DNA of 64,000 nucleotides from Hyalangium gracile (GTDB lineage: Bacteria > Myxococcota > Myxococcia > Myxococcales > Myxococcaceae), in NCBI RefSeq assembly GCF_020103725.1, contig NZ_JAHXBG010000025.1:92661-156660 (forward strand), in the 5' to 3' direction. Position numbers and translations under genes: made by a program. Positions 18,570-26,933 of the stretch are shown one piece after another. The notes beneath the pieces are model-generated. The model made no database searches and was not told the origin of the DNA. It saw nothing but the letters and a program-made list of their open reading frames with translations. The number at the start of each line of letters is the position of its first letter. The stretch's first letter is position 1.

Positions 18570-19418
18570 ATGCCTTTCCTGACCATTCGCGGTGTGCAGC
18601 TCTACTACGAGGACACGGGTGGGCCCGGCGAGCCGATCGTCTTCAGCCACGGGCTGCTGTGGAACTCGAACCTCTACTCCCGGCAGATCGAGGCCCTGAA
18701 GGGGCGCTATCGCTGCATCGCCTATGACCATCGCGGACAGGGTCGAAGCACGGCTCCGCCGGGCAAGGGCATCGATCTGCGCACCGTCTACGAAGATGCG
18801 GTGGCCTTCATCCAGGCGCTGGGGCTGGCGCCCTGTCACTTCGTGGGCCTGTCCATGGGCGGCTTCGTGGGGCTGCGCGTGGCGGCGCGCCACCCGGAGC
18901 TGCTGCGCTCGCTGACGCTGCTGGACACCTCCGCGTGCTCCGAGTCGCTGTGGAACCTGTCGCGCTACTGGCTGCTCACGGCGACGACGCACTGGCTGGG
19001 GCTGCGCCCGGTGGTGGACCGGCTCATGTCCATCTACTTCGGGCAGACCTTCATGAAGGATCCGGCGCGGGCCGCGGAGCGGGAGGAGCTGCGCCGGCAG
19101 CTGCTGCAGAACCCGCGGGACGTCTGGCGGGCCATGCAGGGCGTCATCACCCGGCGAGGCGTCACCGAGGAGCTGTCGCGCATCAGCACGCCGACGCTCA
19201 TCCTGGTGGGTGAGGAGGACGTGGTGACGCGGCCGGAGATGGCCGAGACGCTGCACACGCGCATCCAGGGCTCGCGGCTGGTGCTGCTGCCTCACGTGGG
19301 GCACATGTCCAACCTGGAGCAGCCGGAGCTGGTGAACCGGGCCATCCACCGGTTCCTGTCCGGGCTCGCGCCTCGGCAGGAGGAGTTCGGCGTGATGGCC
19401 TCCGCCGCGCCACCGTAG
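18570..19418 (+). CDS. alpha/beta hydrolase
   Basis: 282 residues of the alpha/beta-hydrolase fold, similar in layout to 3-oxoadipate enol-lactonase and haloperoxidase-like esterases. Visible: the HG oxyanion motif in IVFSHGLLWNS, YDHRGQGRS, the nucleophile elbow VGLSMGGFVGLR (Ser about 98), Asp in LVGEEDVVT and His in LPHVGHMSNLEQPELV. No signal peptide, so cytoplasmic. The substrate is unknown. It is 149 bases after the MshEN gene on the same strand, behind that gene's terminator, so it probably has its own promoter. Confidence 0.9.
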   Translation: MPFLTIRGVQLYYEDTGGPGEPIVFSHGLLWNSNLYSRQIEALKGRYRCIAYDHRGQGRSTAPPGKGIDLRTVYEDAVAFIQALGLAPCHFVGLSMGGFVGLRVAARHPELLRSLTLLDTSACSESLWNLSRYWLLTATTHWLGLRPVVDRLMSIYFGQTFMKDPARAAEREELRRQLLQNPRDVWRAMQGVITRRGVTEELSRISTPTLILVGEEDVVTRPEMAETLHTRIQGSRLVLLPHVGHMSNLEQPELVNRAIHRFLSGLAPRQEEFGVMASAAPP

Positions 19419-19546
19419 CAACCCTCGCGCGTCGTGTCTGCTGTCCTGACGCAGGGCGCCATGTCTACTGGCTGCCGAGGGAGCACCCATTGCACCAGGG
19501 GGCAGGATTGGAATGGCCTACATGGGCATCTCGCGTTTTCGTGTTG

Positions 19547-20569
19547 ATGCACAATCCCTTTCCTCTACGACTGAAGACGTCGGAGCTCGTCCGCGGCATC
19601 GGGCGGAACGCCCTGGTCGCGCCGGTCTCCGACTGGACAAGCCAGGGCGAGATGCTCGCTCAAGCGACCTCCTGGCTGGATGGCATCTACAGACAGCTCG
19701 CCAATGGGGGAGATGTGCAAGCGGGGATGCTGACCCTGCACCACGGTCTCTTCCACCTGCGCCGACAATGGAGCCGCAAGGACTGGCGCAAGTTCTGTCT
19801 CGAGGCGGCGAGGGTCCACCCGCTGAGAGAGCTGCTCCACCAGTGCCCCTTCACGCGCCACGGCTATGAGCGGCCACGGGGCTACGCGGGGGATGCGGCA
19901 CTCATCGACTACCTCTACGCCGAGCGGGTGGGAGAGGAGCACCACCTCCACCCCGGGGGCCACATCTACCGCTTCATGTACCAGCAGCCGAGCCCTCGCA
20001 GCGTGCGGGAGCGGCGGGTGCTGCTGGCCAGGGAGATCGACACGGTGGCCTCGCAGGTGCACAGGCCCCGCATCCTCTCCGTCGCCTGTGGGCACCTGCG
20101 AGAGGCCGAGCTGTCCCACGCCGTGAAGGAGCACCGCGTCGGCGAGTTCATCGCCTTCGACCAGGATCCGATGAGCCTGGCCGAGGTGGCGCGCCAGCAC
20201 CCGGAGACGGCCATCCGCCCGGTGTGCGGCTCGGTGCGCGCCCTGCTCACGGGCCGCACCGTGTTCGGACACCTGGACCTCGCCTACTCGGCGGGCCTGT
20301 ACGACTACCTGTCCGACAACACCGCCCGGCGGCTGACGCAGCTCCTGTTCGACATGCTCAACCCGGGTGGGCGCCTGCTCGTGGCCAACTTCGCCACCTG
20401 CCCGGAGGCCGGCTACCTGGAGGCCTTCATGGACTGGTGGCTCATCTACCGCGATGAGGACCAGATGCAGGCCCTCACCCTGGACATCGATCCGATGCAG
20501 CTGGCCTCCACGCGCATGTTCCGCGACAGCGAGCAGAACGTCATCTACCTGGAGCTGACGCGGCGCTGA
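19547..20569 (+). CDS. class I SAM-dependent methyltransferase (PhcB-like)
   Basis: 340 residues from ATG 19547; upstream in-frame codons look non-coding. A helical N-terminal half is followed by a Rossmann methyltransferase: RILSVACGHLREAELS (SAM-binding motif I), EFIAFDQDPMSL (acidic motif II), LDLAYSAGLYDYLSDNTARR and LNPGGRLLVANF. This pattern matches proteins annotated as 3-hydroxypalmitate methyl ester (extracellular factor) biosynthesis methyltransferases, i.e. PhcB-like enzymes making fatty-acid methyl ester signals. Whether this copy makes a signal is unknown. Its last 29 bases overlap the 3' end of the convergent giant kinase gene. Confidence 0.75.
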   Translation: MHNPFPLRLKTSELVRGIGRNALVAPVSDWTSQGEMLAQATSWLDGIYRQLANGGDVQAGMLTLHHGLFHLRRQWSRKDWRKFCLEAARVHPLRELLHQCPFTRHGYERPRGYAGDAALIDYLYAERVGEEHHLHPGGHIYRFMYQQPSPRSVRERRVLLAREIDTVASQVHRPRILSVACGHLREAELSHAVKEHRVGEFIAFDQDPMSLAEVARQHPETAIRPVCGSVRALLTGRTVFGHLDLAYSAGLYDYLSDNTARRLTQLLFDMLNPGGRLLVANFATCPEAGYLEAFMDWWLIYRDEDQMQALTLDIDPMQLASTRMFRDSEQNVIYLELTRR

Positions 20570-23500
20570 GCGGCTTGTCCGCCGCGGCGGGCTGCTCGGG
20601 GCCGCTCAGGGGCAGGGTGACGGTGAAGGTGGCGCCCTGACCCGGGGTGCTCTCCACCTCCACCGTGCCTCCGAGCGCCTGGACGATCTCCCGCACCAGC
20701 CACAGGCCGATGCCGAACCCGCCATAGTGACGCACGGAGACGGCGCGCTCGAAGCGCTCGAAGATGCGCGCGGTGTCCTCCGGGGCGATGCCGATGCCCT
20801 CATCCTTGACCTGGAGCCGGGCGTGCGTGGCGTCCGAGGTGATGGTCACCTGGATGCGCTTGCCCGCCCCGTACTTCGTGGCGTTGGTGAGCAGGTTGCC
20901 CACCACCTGCTCCAGGCGCATGGCGTCCCACTTCCCCACCACACTGCCCGTGGCGTACAGCTCCACCGGGCACTCGGCGCGCGCCAGCATCTCTCGCGCG
21001 CGCTCGACGACGCCGCGCACCAGTGTCACCAGGTCCACCTCCTCGAGCTTGCCGAGCAGCTGGCCCTGCGCCACGCGCGAGATGTCCAGCAGCTCGTTGA
21101 CGAGCCGGCCCAGGCGCTGCGTCTGCATGTTGGCCGACTCCAGCTTGTTGGCCACGCGCTCGGGCGGCATCGTCTGGGCGGTCTGCCGCACCTGTGACAT
21201 GAGCCCCTGGAGGTGGAGCTGGAGCGAGGTGAGCGGCGTCTTCAGCTCGTGCGCCGCGATGGAGAGGAAGTCGTCGCGGCGCCGCACCGCCTCCTGCTCC
21301 TCGCGGTAGAGCCGGCCCCGCTCCTCGGAGAGGGCGGCCATGCGCTCGAAGCCCTCCGCGTTCTCCAGCGCCACGCTGGCCAGCGTGGTGATGAAGCCCG
21401 TGAGCTTCTCCTCGTCCTCGCTGAACAGCTCGCCCACCTGGCGGTGGCTGGCGCAGACGCAGGCCACCGTCTTGCCGCGCACCTGCAGCGGCGCGCACAG
21501 CAGCGAGCGCACGCCGATCATCTCCATGCTGTCGCTCACGCCGCCGGGCATGCCCTGGCCCATGATGGCCGGGCGCCCCGTCTCCAGGGCCCGGGTGATG
21601 GCGGTGCGGCTGACGCCCTCGGCCGCCCGGACGTCCTCGGGCAGCACGTCCGCGGGGTCCAGCACCACGCAGTGCTCCGCGCGCAGCAGCTCCAGCATGG
21701 ACTGGCGTACCGCCTCGAACACCGCCTCGCGCGTGAGGGCCGAGGCGATGCGTCGGCCCGCCTCCAGCACGCGGGGGAAGCGATCGGCCAGCGAGAGCGT
21801 CTCCAGCCGCTCGGGCGTGGCGCCGGGGGCGAGCGACTCCTCGCTCAGTCCCTGCTCCATGTCCTGGAGCTCCCGGGTGGCCGCCCGGAGATCGTCCCCG
21901 GCCTCGGGCCAGCCGAGCTCCCGGCCCACCTGTCCGCGCGCCAGCAGCGTCTGGGCGCGCTCGTGGCGCATCTTCAGCTCCTCGGCCACCTGGAGGCTCT
22001 GGTCCAGCCAGCGGCGGGCCTTCCGGGTGCGGCCGCTCATGGCCGCCAGCAGGCCCTTCTCCCGCAGGGCGTGGGGGAGGTTGTTGCGGTAGGTGCGCGC
22101 CACCTTGTGGGCTCGCTCCGCGGTGCGCTCGGCCTCCGCGAGCAGGGCCGCGCGCCGGGCGGGCGCGTACGAGGAGATGCCCTCCAGGCGACGGCGCCGC
22201 GCGGTGGCGAGCCAGCCCGGCACGGACGAGACGTACTCATTGCGCAGGTGGGTGTGCTCCACCAGCCGCTCGGCCTGCTCGAGCGTGGTGACGGCGCCCT
22301 CCGCGTCGCCCTCGTGGAGCTGGCGGATGGCCTCGGCCATGAGCACGCCCGCGCGCGACTGCGGGTCCGCGCTGGGGTTGGCCAGCTCCGCCTCCAGCAG
22401 GCTGCGCGGAAGGCGGCCCCCGGAGGCCTTGCCCCACGCCTCCAGCGCGAGCCGCGCCGCGTAGCGATCTCCGATGGCCAGCGCCGCCTGGTGGAGCTGC
22501 TGGGCGGAGCTCAGCGCCTCCTTCAGCCGACCGAGCCGGTAGAGCGCCATGGCGAGCTGGAAGTGGGCGTTGTTCACCTCCCACCGGTCGCCGGTGCGCT
22601 CCAGCAGGCGCATGGCCTCGCGGATGCGCTCGATGCACTGCTCGAAGCGGCCGGAGCAGTACATGGCCAGCCCGTAGAAGTGCAGGGACTGGCCCTGGCC
22701 CCACAGGTCCCCCATCTCCCGGCGCATCGCCAGCGAGCGGCCCACGTAGTCGATGGCGCGCTCGAACCACGGCAGCACCGTGGCCACGGGCGAGTGCTCC
22801 GAGTAGGCCTGGGCCAGCTCGGGCGTGGGCGGGTAGCGCTCGGCGATGTTCAGCTCGCGCAGGTGCGCCCAGAGCACGGCCATGCGCCCGCGCTGGTACC
22901 AGTAGCCATAGGCCAGGCGGCTATAGAGGTGGACGGCCAGCAGGTCCTCTTCGCTGTTTTCCAGCGGCCGGCGCGCGAGCCACAGGCTGGGCAGCAGCGT
23001 GTGTCCGGCCTGGACGGCCATCTCCCACACGGCGCCCATCCCACGCAGGGCGTTGCTGTCCGGCACCCAGCGCCCGAGCAGCTTCAGCCCCTTCTCGAGC
23101 GCCGCGTTGCCCTCGTCTCCCTTGCCGCGCTTGAAGGCCAGCTCTCCCAGCTTGGACCAGGTGCGCGCCTGCTCCACGCGGGTGCTGGCCAGGCTCTGGG
23201 CGAGCTCCAGCTGCGGCTGCGCCTCCTCATAGCGGCCGCGCAGCATCAGCACGTCGCCCAGCCCCGCGGCGATGCGGTAGCGGGTGCTGGTGTCCGCGCC
23301 GGCGGCGCCGCGCTCGGCGATGCGGTAGTTGAGCTCGGCGGTGGCCAGGGCGAACTGCTGCCGGGCCTTCTCCGCCGCCCCCAGCGCGTACGGCAGGGCC
23401 TGGGTGTACTCGCCCGCGGCGTCGAAGTGGTAGGCCAGCTCGAAGGGGTCCGCCATCGGACTGCTGGCGATGGCGCGCGCCGTCAGCCGGTGCAGCTCCT

Positions 23501-25541
23501 TGCGCTCGTCCGGGAGCAGCAGCCCCAGCAGCGCCTCGCGCAGCTTGTCGTGGACGAAGGTGTACCGGTCCCGGCTGTCCTCCCACAGCATGTGGCGCCG
23601 TCGCGGCTCGGCCAGCGCCGCCTCCACCCGCTCGCGGTGCGTGCCCGACAGCGCCGCCACGCGCTCCAAGTCGAAGACCTTTCCGAGCACCGCGCCCACC
23701 GAGAGCAGCCGCAGCGAATCGGCCGGCAGCCGCTTCAGCCGGCGCACCAGGAAGGAGGCCGCCTGCCGCGAGGAGCGCACGTGCGCCATCGCGTCCGGAT
23801 CCACCTGCCAGCCCTCGGGGCCGGGCACCAGCGCGCCGTCCTCCACCAGCCCGTGGAGCACCGCCGAGGCCATGAAGGGGTTGCCCTCGGACAGCCGGGC
23901 CACCAGCTCCGTGGCCTCGGGGGGCAGGGCGCCCGCCATGGACTCGGCCATGCGCGCCACGTCGGCGGCGCCGAACGTCGCCAGGCGCAGGTGCACGCTG
24001 GGCTTCAGCCGCCTCAGCATGTGGCCGGGCCCCGCCTCCTCGCTGCGGAAGGACACCACGAGCATGGCGTGCCCATCGCTCCGGCTCTGCTGCCAGCTCT
24101 CGATGGCCCGCAGCGTGAGCTCGTCGGCCCACTGGCAGTCATCCAGCAGCACCACCGCCGGCTCCGCCTCCGTGCCCAGCGCTCCCAGCAGCGCGGTGAG
24201 GGCGCGGATGCCGCGGCTCTCGCCGAAGGACTCGGGGCCCAGGCTCTCCTGCGGCGCCGGGCGCAGCACCGGCTCCAATTGAGGCAGCACGGTGGACAGC
24301 GCCGAGGCCTGCTCTCCCAGTCGCTGGCGCAGCAGCTCGCCCAGCAGGGGCTTCTCGCGCGCCGCCGCGGCGATGCTGGCGGCCACGCCGGTGAAGAGCT
24401 GGAAGGGCCGCTGCGCGGCCTGATCCAGCGCCTGGCCCTGGAGCACCCAGGCTCGATGGTGCACGGCGCGCGCGGAGAGCTCCTCCAGCAGCCGGCTCTT
24501 GCCGCCGCCGGACTCCGCCTCCACCACCACCAGCCGTCCCGGCTCGGAGCGGGTGCGCTCCAGCTCGCGCTCCAGCACCGCCAGCTCCTCGTGGCGGCCG
24601 ACGAAGGAGGGCTCGGTGAGGCTGCGGCGGTGGTCATGCGAGCCGGTGACGAGCTCCGGCTCCGCCTCGCCCTGGGAGATGGCCTCGTCCAGGGCGCGCA
24701 GATCCGCCAGGGCGGACTCGGCGGACTGGTACCGGTCCGTCGGGTCCGTCTGGAGCAGCCGGCCCACCAGCTCCTCCAGCGCGCGAGGCACCTCCACGCC
24801 GCCGCTGCGCAGCTTCGGGCGCGCCGCCAGGTGCTGGCGCAGCACCTCGCCCACGGAGCTTCCGTCGAAGGCGGGACGGCCCGAGAGCGCCTCGAAGAGC
24901 ACGATGCCCACGGAGTACAGGTCCGAAGTCGTCTCCACCGGACGGTTGAGCAGCCCGGCCTGCTCCGGCGAGAGGTAGCGCGCGGTGCCCACCGGCAGGT
25001 CCCTCAGCGACGGATCCAGCCGCTCGCTGCGCGACAGGCCGAAGTCCACCAGGGTGGCGCGCTCCAGCGGCTGGCCGTCGACGATGATGTTGGCGGGCTT
25101 CACGTCCCGGTGGAGCACGCCGTGGCGGTGGGCCTCGGCCAGCGCGGCCAGGATGCACTGTCCCAGGGTGAGCACTTCCGCCAGGGTGAGGCTGCCGTGT
25201 GTGAGCCGCTCCTCGAGCGTCTCCCCGGGGATGTAGGGCGTCACCAGGTAGAGGAGATCTCCCGACACGCCCATGTGGATCATCGGCGCCAGGAAGCTGC
25301 TGCGCAGCTCGGCCAGCACCGCCGCCTCGTGCTCCAGCCGCTGGCGCGCGGTGGGGGCCAGGGTGCCTGTAGGTGTCAGCTTGATGACGACCCGGCCCCC
25401 GGTGCGCAGGTCGCTCCCCAGCCAGGTCGAGATTCCCCGGCCCGCCTTCATGCGCTGGAGGATCTCGAAGCGGTTGCCCAGGCGCCGCCCGGGGAGAGGT
25501 TCTCCATGAGCGGCGCTGGCCTGTGGAAAGCCGTCTGCCAT
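20541..25541 (-). CDS. Ser/Thr kinase - AAA ATPase - TPR - GAF - histidine kinase fusion
   Basis: 1666 residues from ATG 25541. Order of parts: a Hanks-type kinase at about 23-290 (Lys54; HRDVKPANI with Asp146; VDFGLS, Asp166), with a degenerate glycine loop (MKAGRGIST); an AAA/STAND ATPase from about 312 (Walker A ESGGGKS at 343-349, Walker B VVLLDDCQWAD); a long helical TPR-like middle to about 1150; a GAF domain (ends near TLASVALENAEGF); a HisKA domain with the phospho-acceptor in IAAHELKTPL (His about 1431); and an HATPase (VVGNLLTNATKYG, VKDEGIGIAP, GGFGIGLWL). The architecture is that of the HstK family of myxobacteria and cyanobacteria. No adjacent response regulator. No membrane segment: a soluble sensor. 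Confidence 0.92.
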   Translation of the reverse strand: MADGFPQASAAHGEPLPGRRLGNRFEILQRMKAGRGISTWLGSDLRTGGRVVIKLTPTGTLAPTARQRLEHEAAVLAELRSSFLAPMIHMGVSGDLLYLVTPYIPGETLEERLTHGSLTLAEVLTLGQCILAALAEAHRHGVLHRDVKPANIIVDGQPLERATLVDFGLSRSERLDPSLRDLPVGTARYLSPEQAGLLNRPVETTSDLYSVGIVLFEALSGRPAFDGSSVGEVLRQHLAARPKLRSGGVEVPRALEELVGRLLQTDPTDRYQSAESALADLRALDEAISQGEAEPELVTGSHDHRRSLTEPSFVGRHEELAVLERELERTRSEPGRLVVVEAESGGGKSRLLEELSARAVHHRAWVLQGQALDQAAQRPFQLFTGVAASIAAAAREKPLLGELLRQRLGEQASALSTVLPQLEPVLRPAPQESLGPESFGESRGIRALTALLGALGTEAEPAVVLLDDCQWADELTLRAIESWQQSRSDGHAMLVVSFRSEEAGPGHMLRRLKPSVHLRLATFGAADVARMAESMAGALPPEATELVARLSEGNPFMASAVLHGLVEDGALVPGPEGWQVDPDAMAHVRSSRQAASFLVRRLKRLPADSLRLLSVGAVLGKVFDLERVAALSGTHRERVEAALAEPRRRHMLWEDSRDRYTFVHDKLREALLGLLLPDERKELHRLTARAIASSPMADPFELAYHFDAAGEYTQALPYALGAAEKARQQFALATAELNYRIAERGAAGADTSTRYRIAAGLGDVLMLRGRYEEAQPQLELAQSLASTRVEQARTWSKLGELAFKRGKGDEGNAALEKGLKLLGRWVPDSNALRGMGAVWEMAVQAGHTLLPSLWLARRPLENSEEDLLAVHLYSRLAYGYWYQRGRMAVLWAHLRELNIAERYPPTPELAQAYSEHSPVATVLPWFERAIDYVGRSLAMRREMGDLWGQGQSLHFYGLAMYCSGRFEQCIERIREAMRLLERTGDRWEVNNAHFQLAMALYRLGRLKEALSSAQQLHQAALAIGDRYAARLALEAWGKASGGRLPRSLLEAELANPSADPQSRAGVLMAEAIRQLHEGDAEGAVTTLEQAERLVEHTHLRNEYVSSVPGWLATARRRRLEGISSYAPARRAALLAEAERTAERAHKVARTYRNNLPHALREKGLLAAMSGRTRKARRWLDQSLQVAEELKMRHERAQTLLARGQVGRELGWPEAGDDLRAATRELQDMEQGLSEESLAPGATPERLETLSLADRFPRVLEAGRRIASALTREAVFEAVRQSMLELLRAEHCVVLDPADVLPEDVRAAEGVSRTAITRALETGRPAIMGQGMPGGVSDSMEMIGVRSLLCAPLQVRGKTVACVCASHRQVGELFSEDEEKLTGFITTLASVALENAEGFERMAALSEERGRLYREEQEAVRRRDDFLSIAAHELKTPLTSLQLHLQGLMSQVRQTAQTMPPERVANKLESANMQTQRLGRLVNELLDISRVAQGQLLGKLEEVDLVTLVRGVVERAREMLARAECPVELYATGSVVGKWDAMRLEQVVGNLLTNATKYGAGKRIQVTITSDATHARLQVKDEGIGIAPEDTARIFERFERAVSVRHYGGFGIGLWLVREIVQALGGTVEVESTPGQGATFTVTLPLSGPEQPAAADKPLSAASAPGR

Positions 25542-25562
25542 TCGGTGCCCTCGCCCTCCCAG

Positions 25563-25582
25563 CGCATTGCCGCGGCAATGCG
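25563..25582. promoter_or_regulatory. perfect 20-base palindrome upstream of the giant kinase gene
   Basis: CGCATTGCCGCGGCAATGCG is an exact palindrome centred 31 bases upstream of the kinase ATG on the minus strand. Its position and symmetry fit an operator for a dimeric repressor; no regulator gene of matching type is adjacent. Confidence 0.5.
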
Positions 25583-25842
25583 GTCGGCTGCGCGTCGTCC
25601 CTGCGACAAGCTTGGTGCCGGAACGGTCCATGCCAAGGGGTCAGCGGAGACCGACGCGGATCCGCCGTCCTGGCGTTCAACAAACCTGCGCGGGTTCCAT
25701 CCCACTTGCTCGCAAGGGGGCCCACGCCGGCTCGGAGAGCAGCCGGACGAGCATCCTTGACGCAGTGCGCACAGCCCCGCGCAGGGACTCCTGGGATCAG
25801 CGGAACCCCATCACCCGGGGCCTGACTTCTGGGAGCGAGAAC

Positions 25843-25872
25843 CCACACGCGAGGTCCGCCATTCGCGTGTGG
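25843..25872 (+). promoter_or_regulatory. inverted-repeat operator candidate of the tyrosine operon
   Basis: CCACACGCGA (25843-25852) and TCGCGTGTGG (25863-25872) are exact inverse repeats with a 10-base spacer (20-base centre-to-centre, about two helical turns). It ends two bases before a TTGACA box, the place where an activator would touch RNA polymerase or a repressor would block it. Confidence 0.55.
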
Positions 25873-25873
25873 C

Positions 25874-25902
25874 TTGACACCCCCAGGCCCACAGCCGAAA
25901 AG
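25874..25902 (+). promoter_or_regulatory. candidate promoter of the tyrosine degradation operon
   Basis: TTGACA (25874-25879) is a perfect -35 box; 17 bases later is GAAAAG (25897-25902), a weak -10. Transcription would start near 25910, about 50 bases before the TTG start of the first gene. Confidence 0.45.
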
Positions 25903-25958
25903 CCCGGCGCAAGGCGGCAGCCTGGCAGTTTCCTCCTCGGCCGCCCAGGAGCCCGGCA

Positions 25959-26933
25959 TTGAAGCTCGCCACCCTCAAGGATGGGACTCGTGACGGACGG
26001 CTGATCGTCGTCAACCGCGACAGCACGGCGTACGCCCTGGCCACCCCCGTGGCCCTCACGCTGCAGAACGCCTTGGATGACTGGGCGCGGGCGGAGCCGC
26101 AGCTGCGCGCCCTGGCGGATCAGCTCGAGGCGGGGACCGTGCAGAGCCGCCCGCTGGACGTGAGCGCGCTGCTGGCCCCGCTGCCCCGCGCCTACGAGTG
26201 GATCGACGGCAGCGCGTTCCTCAACCACGTCATCCTCGTGCGCAAGGCGCGCAACGCCGAGCCCCCACCCACGCTGAAGACGGATCCGCTGGTGTACCAG
26301 GGCGGCTCGGGCGAGTTCCTGGCGCCCACGGCGGACATCCCGCTGGGGGACGAGGCGTGGGGCCTGGACTTCGAGAGCGAGGTCTGCGTCATCCTGGGCG
26401 ACACGCCCCAGGGCACGAAGGCCGCCGAGGCCGGCAAGCACATCCGGCTGGTGATGCTCTGCAACGACGTGTCGCTGCGCAACCTCATCCCGGACGAGCT
26501 GGCCAAGGGCTTCGGCTTCTTCCAGAGCAAGCCCGCCACCGCCTTCAGCCCCTTCGCCCTCACCCCGGACGAGCTGGGGCCGGCGTGGAAGGAGGGGCGG
26601 CTGCACATGCGCGTGCGCTCCACCCTCAACGGCCAGCTCGTGGGCGACACGGAGGCGGGGGAGATGCACTTCTCCTTCCCCGAGCTCATCCAGCACATCT
26701 GCAAGACGCGCGGCTTCACCGCGGGCACCATCGTGGGCAGCGGCACCGTGTCCAACGAGGACCGGGCGCGCGGCATCTCCTGCCTGGCCGAGCGGCGGAT
26801 GATCGAGACCATCGAGGAGGGCAAGCCGAAGACGCCCTTCATGAAGCCGGGAGACACCATCCAGATCGAGGTGCTGGACGGCGCGGGCAAGAGCCTGTTC
26901 GGCCGCATCTCGCAGAAGGTGGTGAAGCGATGA
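25959..26933 (+). CDS. fumarylacetoacetase (fumarylacetoacetate hydrolase family)
   Basis: 324 residues from an unusual TTG start (25959); AGGAG seven bases upstream and the typical KLATLKDGTRDGRLIVVNRD beginning decide it. The FAH catalytic fold shows DFESEVCVILGD (metal-binding Glu/Asp region), LVMLCNDVSLRNL, FGFFQSKPATAFSPFA, FTAGTIVGSGTVSNED and MKPGDTIQIEVLD. It hydrolyses 4-fumarylacetoacetate to fumarate and acetoacetate, the last step of tyrosine breakdown. Substrate assignment rests on the operon: the next genes supply the three preceding steps. Its stop overlaps the next ATG by four bases (ATGA). Confidence 0.9.
   Translation: MKLATLKDGTRDGRLIVVNRDSTAYALATPVALTLQNALDDWARAEPQLRALADQLEAGTVQSRPLDVSALLAPLPRAYEWIDGSAFLNHVILVRKARNAEPPPTLKTDPLVYQGGSGEFLAPTADIPLGDEAWGLDFESEVCVILGDTPQGTKAAEAGKHIRLVMLCNDVSLRNLIPDELAKGFGFFQSKPATAFSPFALTPDELGPAWKEGRLHMRVRSTLNGQLVGDTEAGEMHFSFPELIQHICKTRGFTAGTIVGSGTVSNEDRARGISCLAERRMIETIEEGKPKTPFMKPGDTIQIEVLDGAGKSLFGRISQKVVKR

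Larger units (their letters stand above)
25542..25958. other. divergent control region between the kinase and tyrosine operon
   Basis: 417 bases with no convincing gene. It contains the 20-base palindrome near the kinase start, and the inverted repeat and TTGACA box near the tyrosine operon, both listed separately. The middle (25600-25840) shows nothing else. Confidence 0.6.

Noticed and set aside
21213..25760. A 1515-codon plus-strand open frame opposite the giant kinase
   Set aside because: Antisense to a protein with intact kinase, ATPase and histidine-kinase motifs; composition is His/Arg/Ala-rich without any domain.
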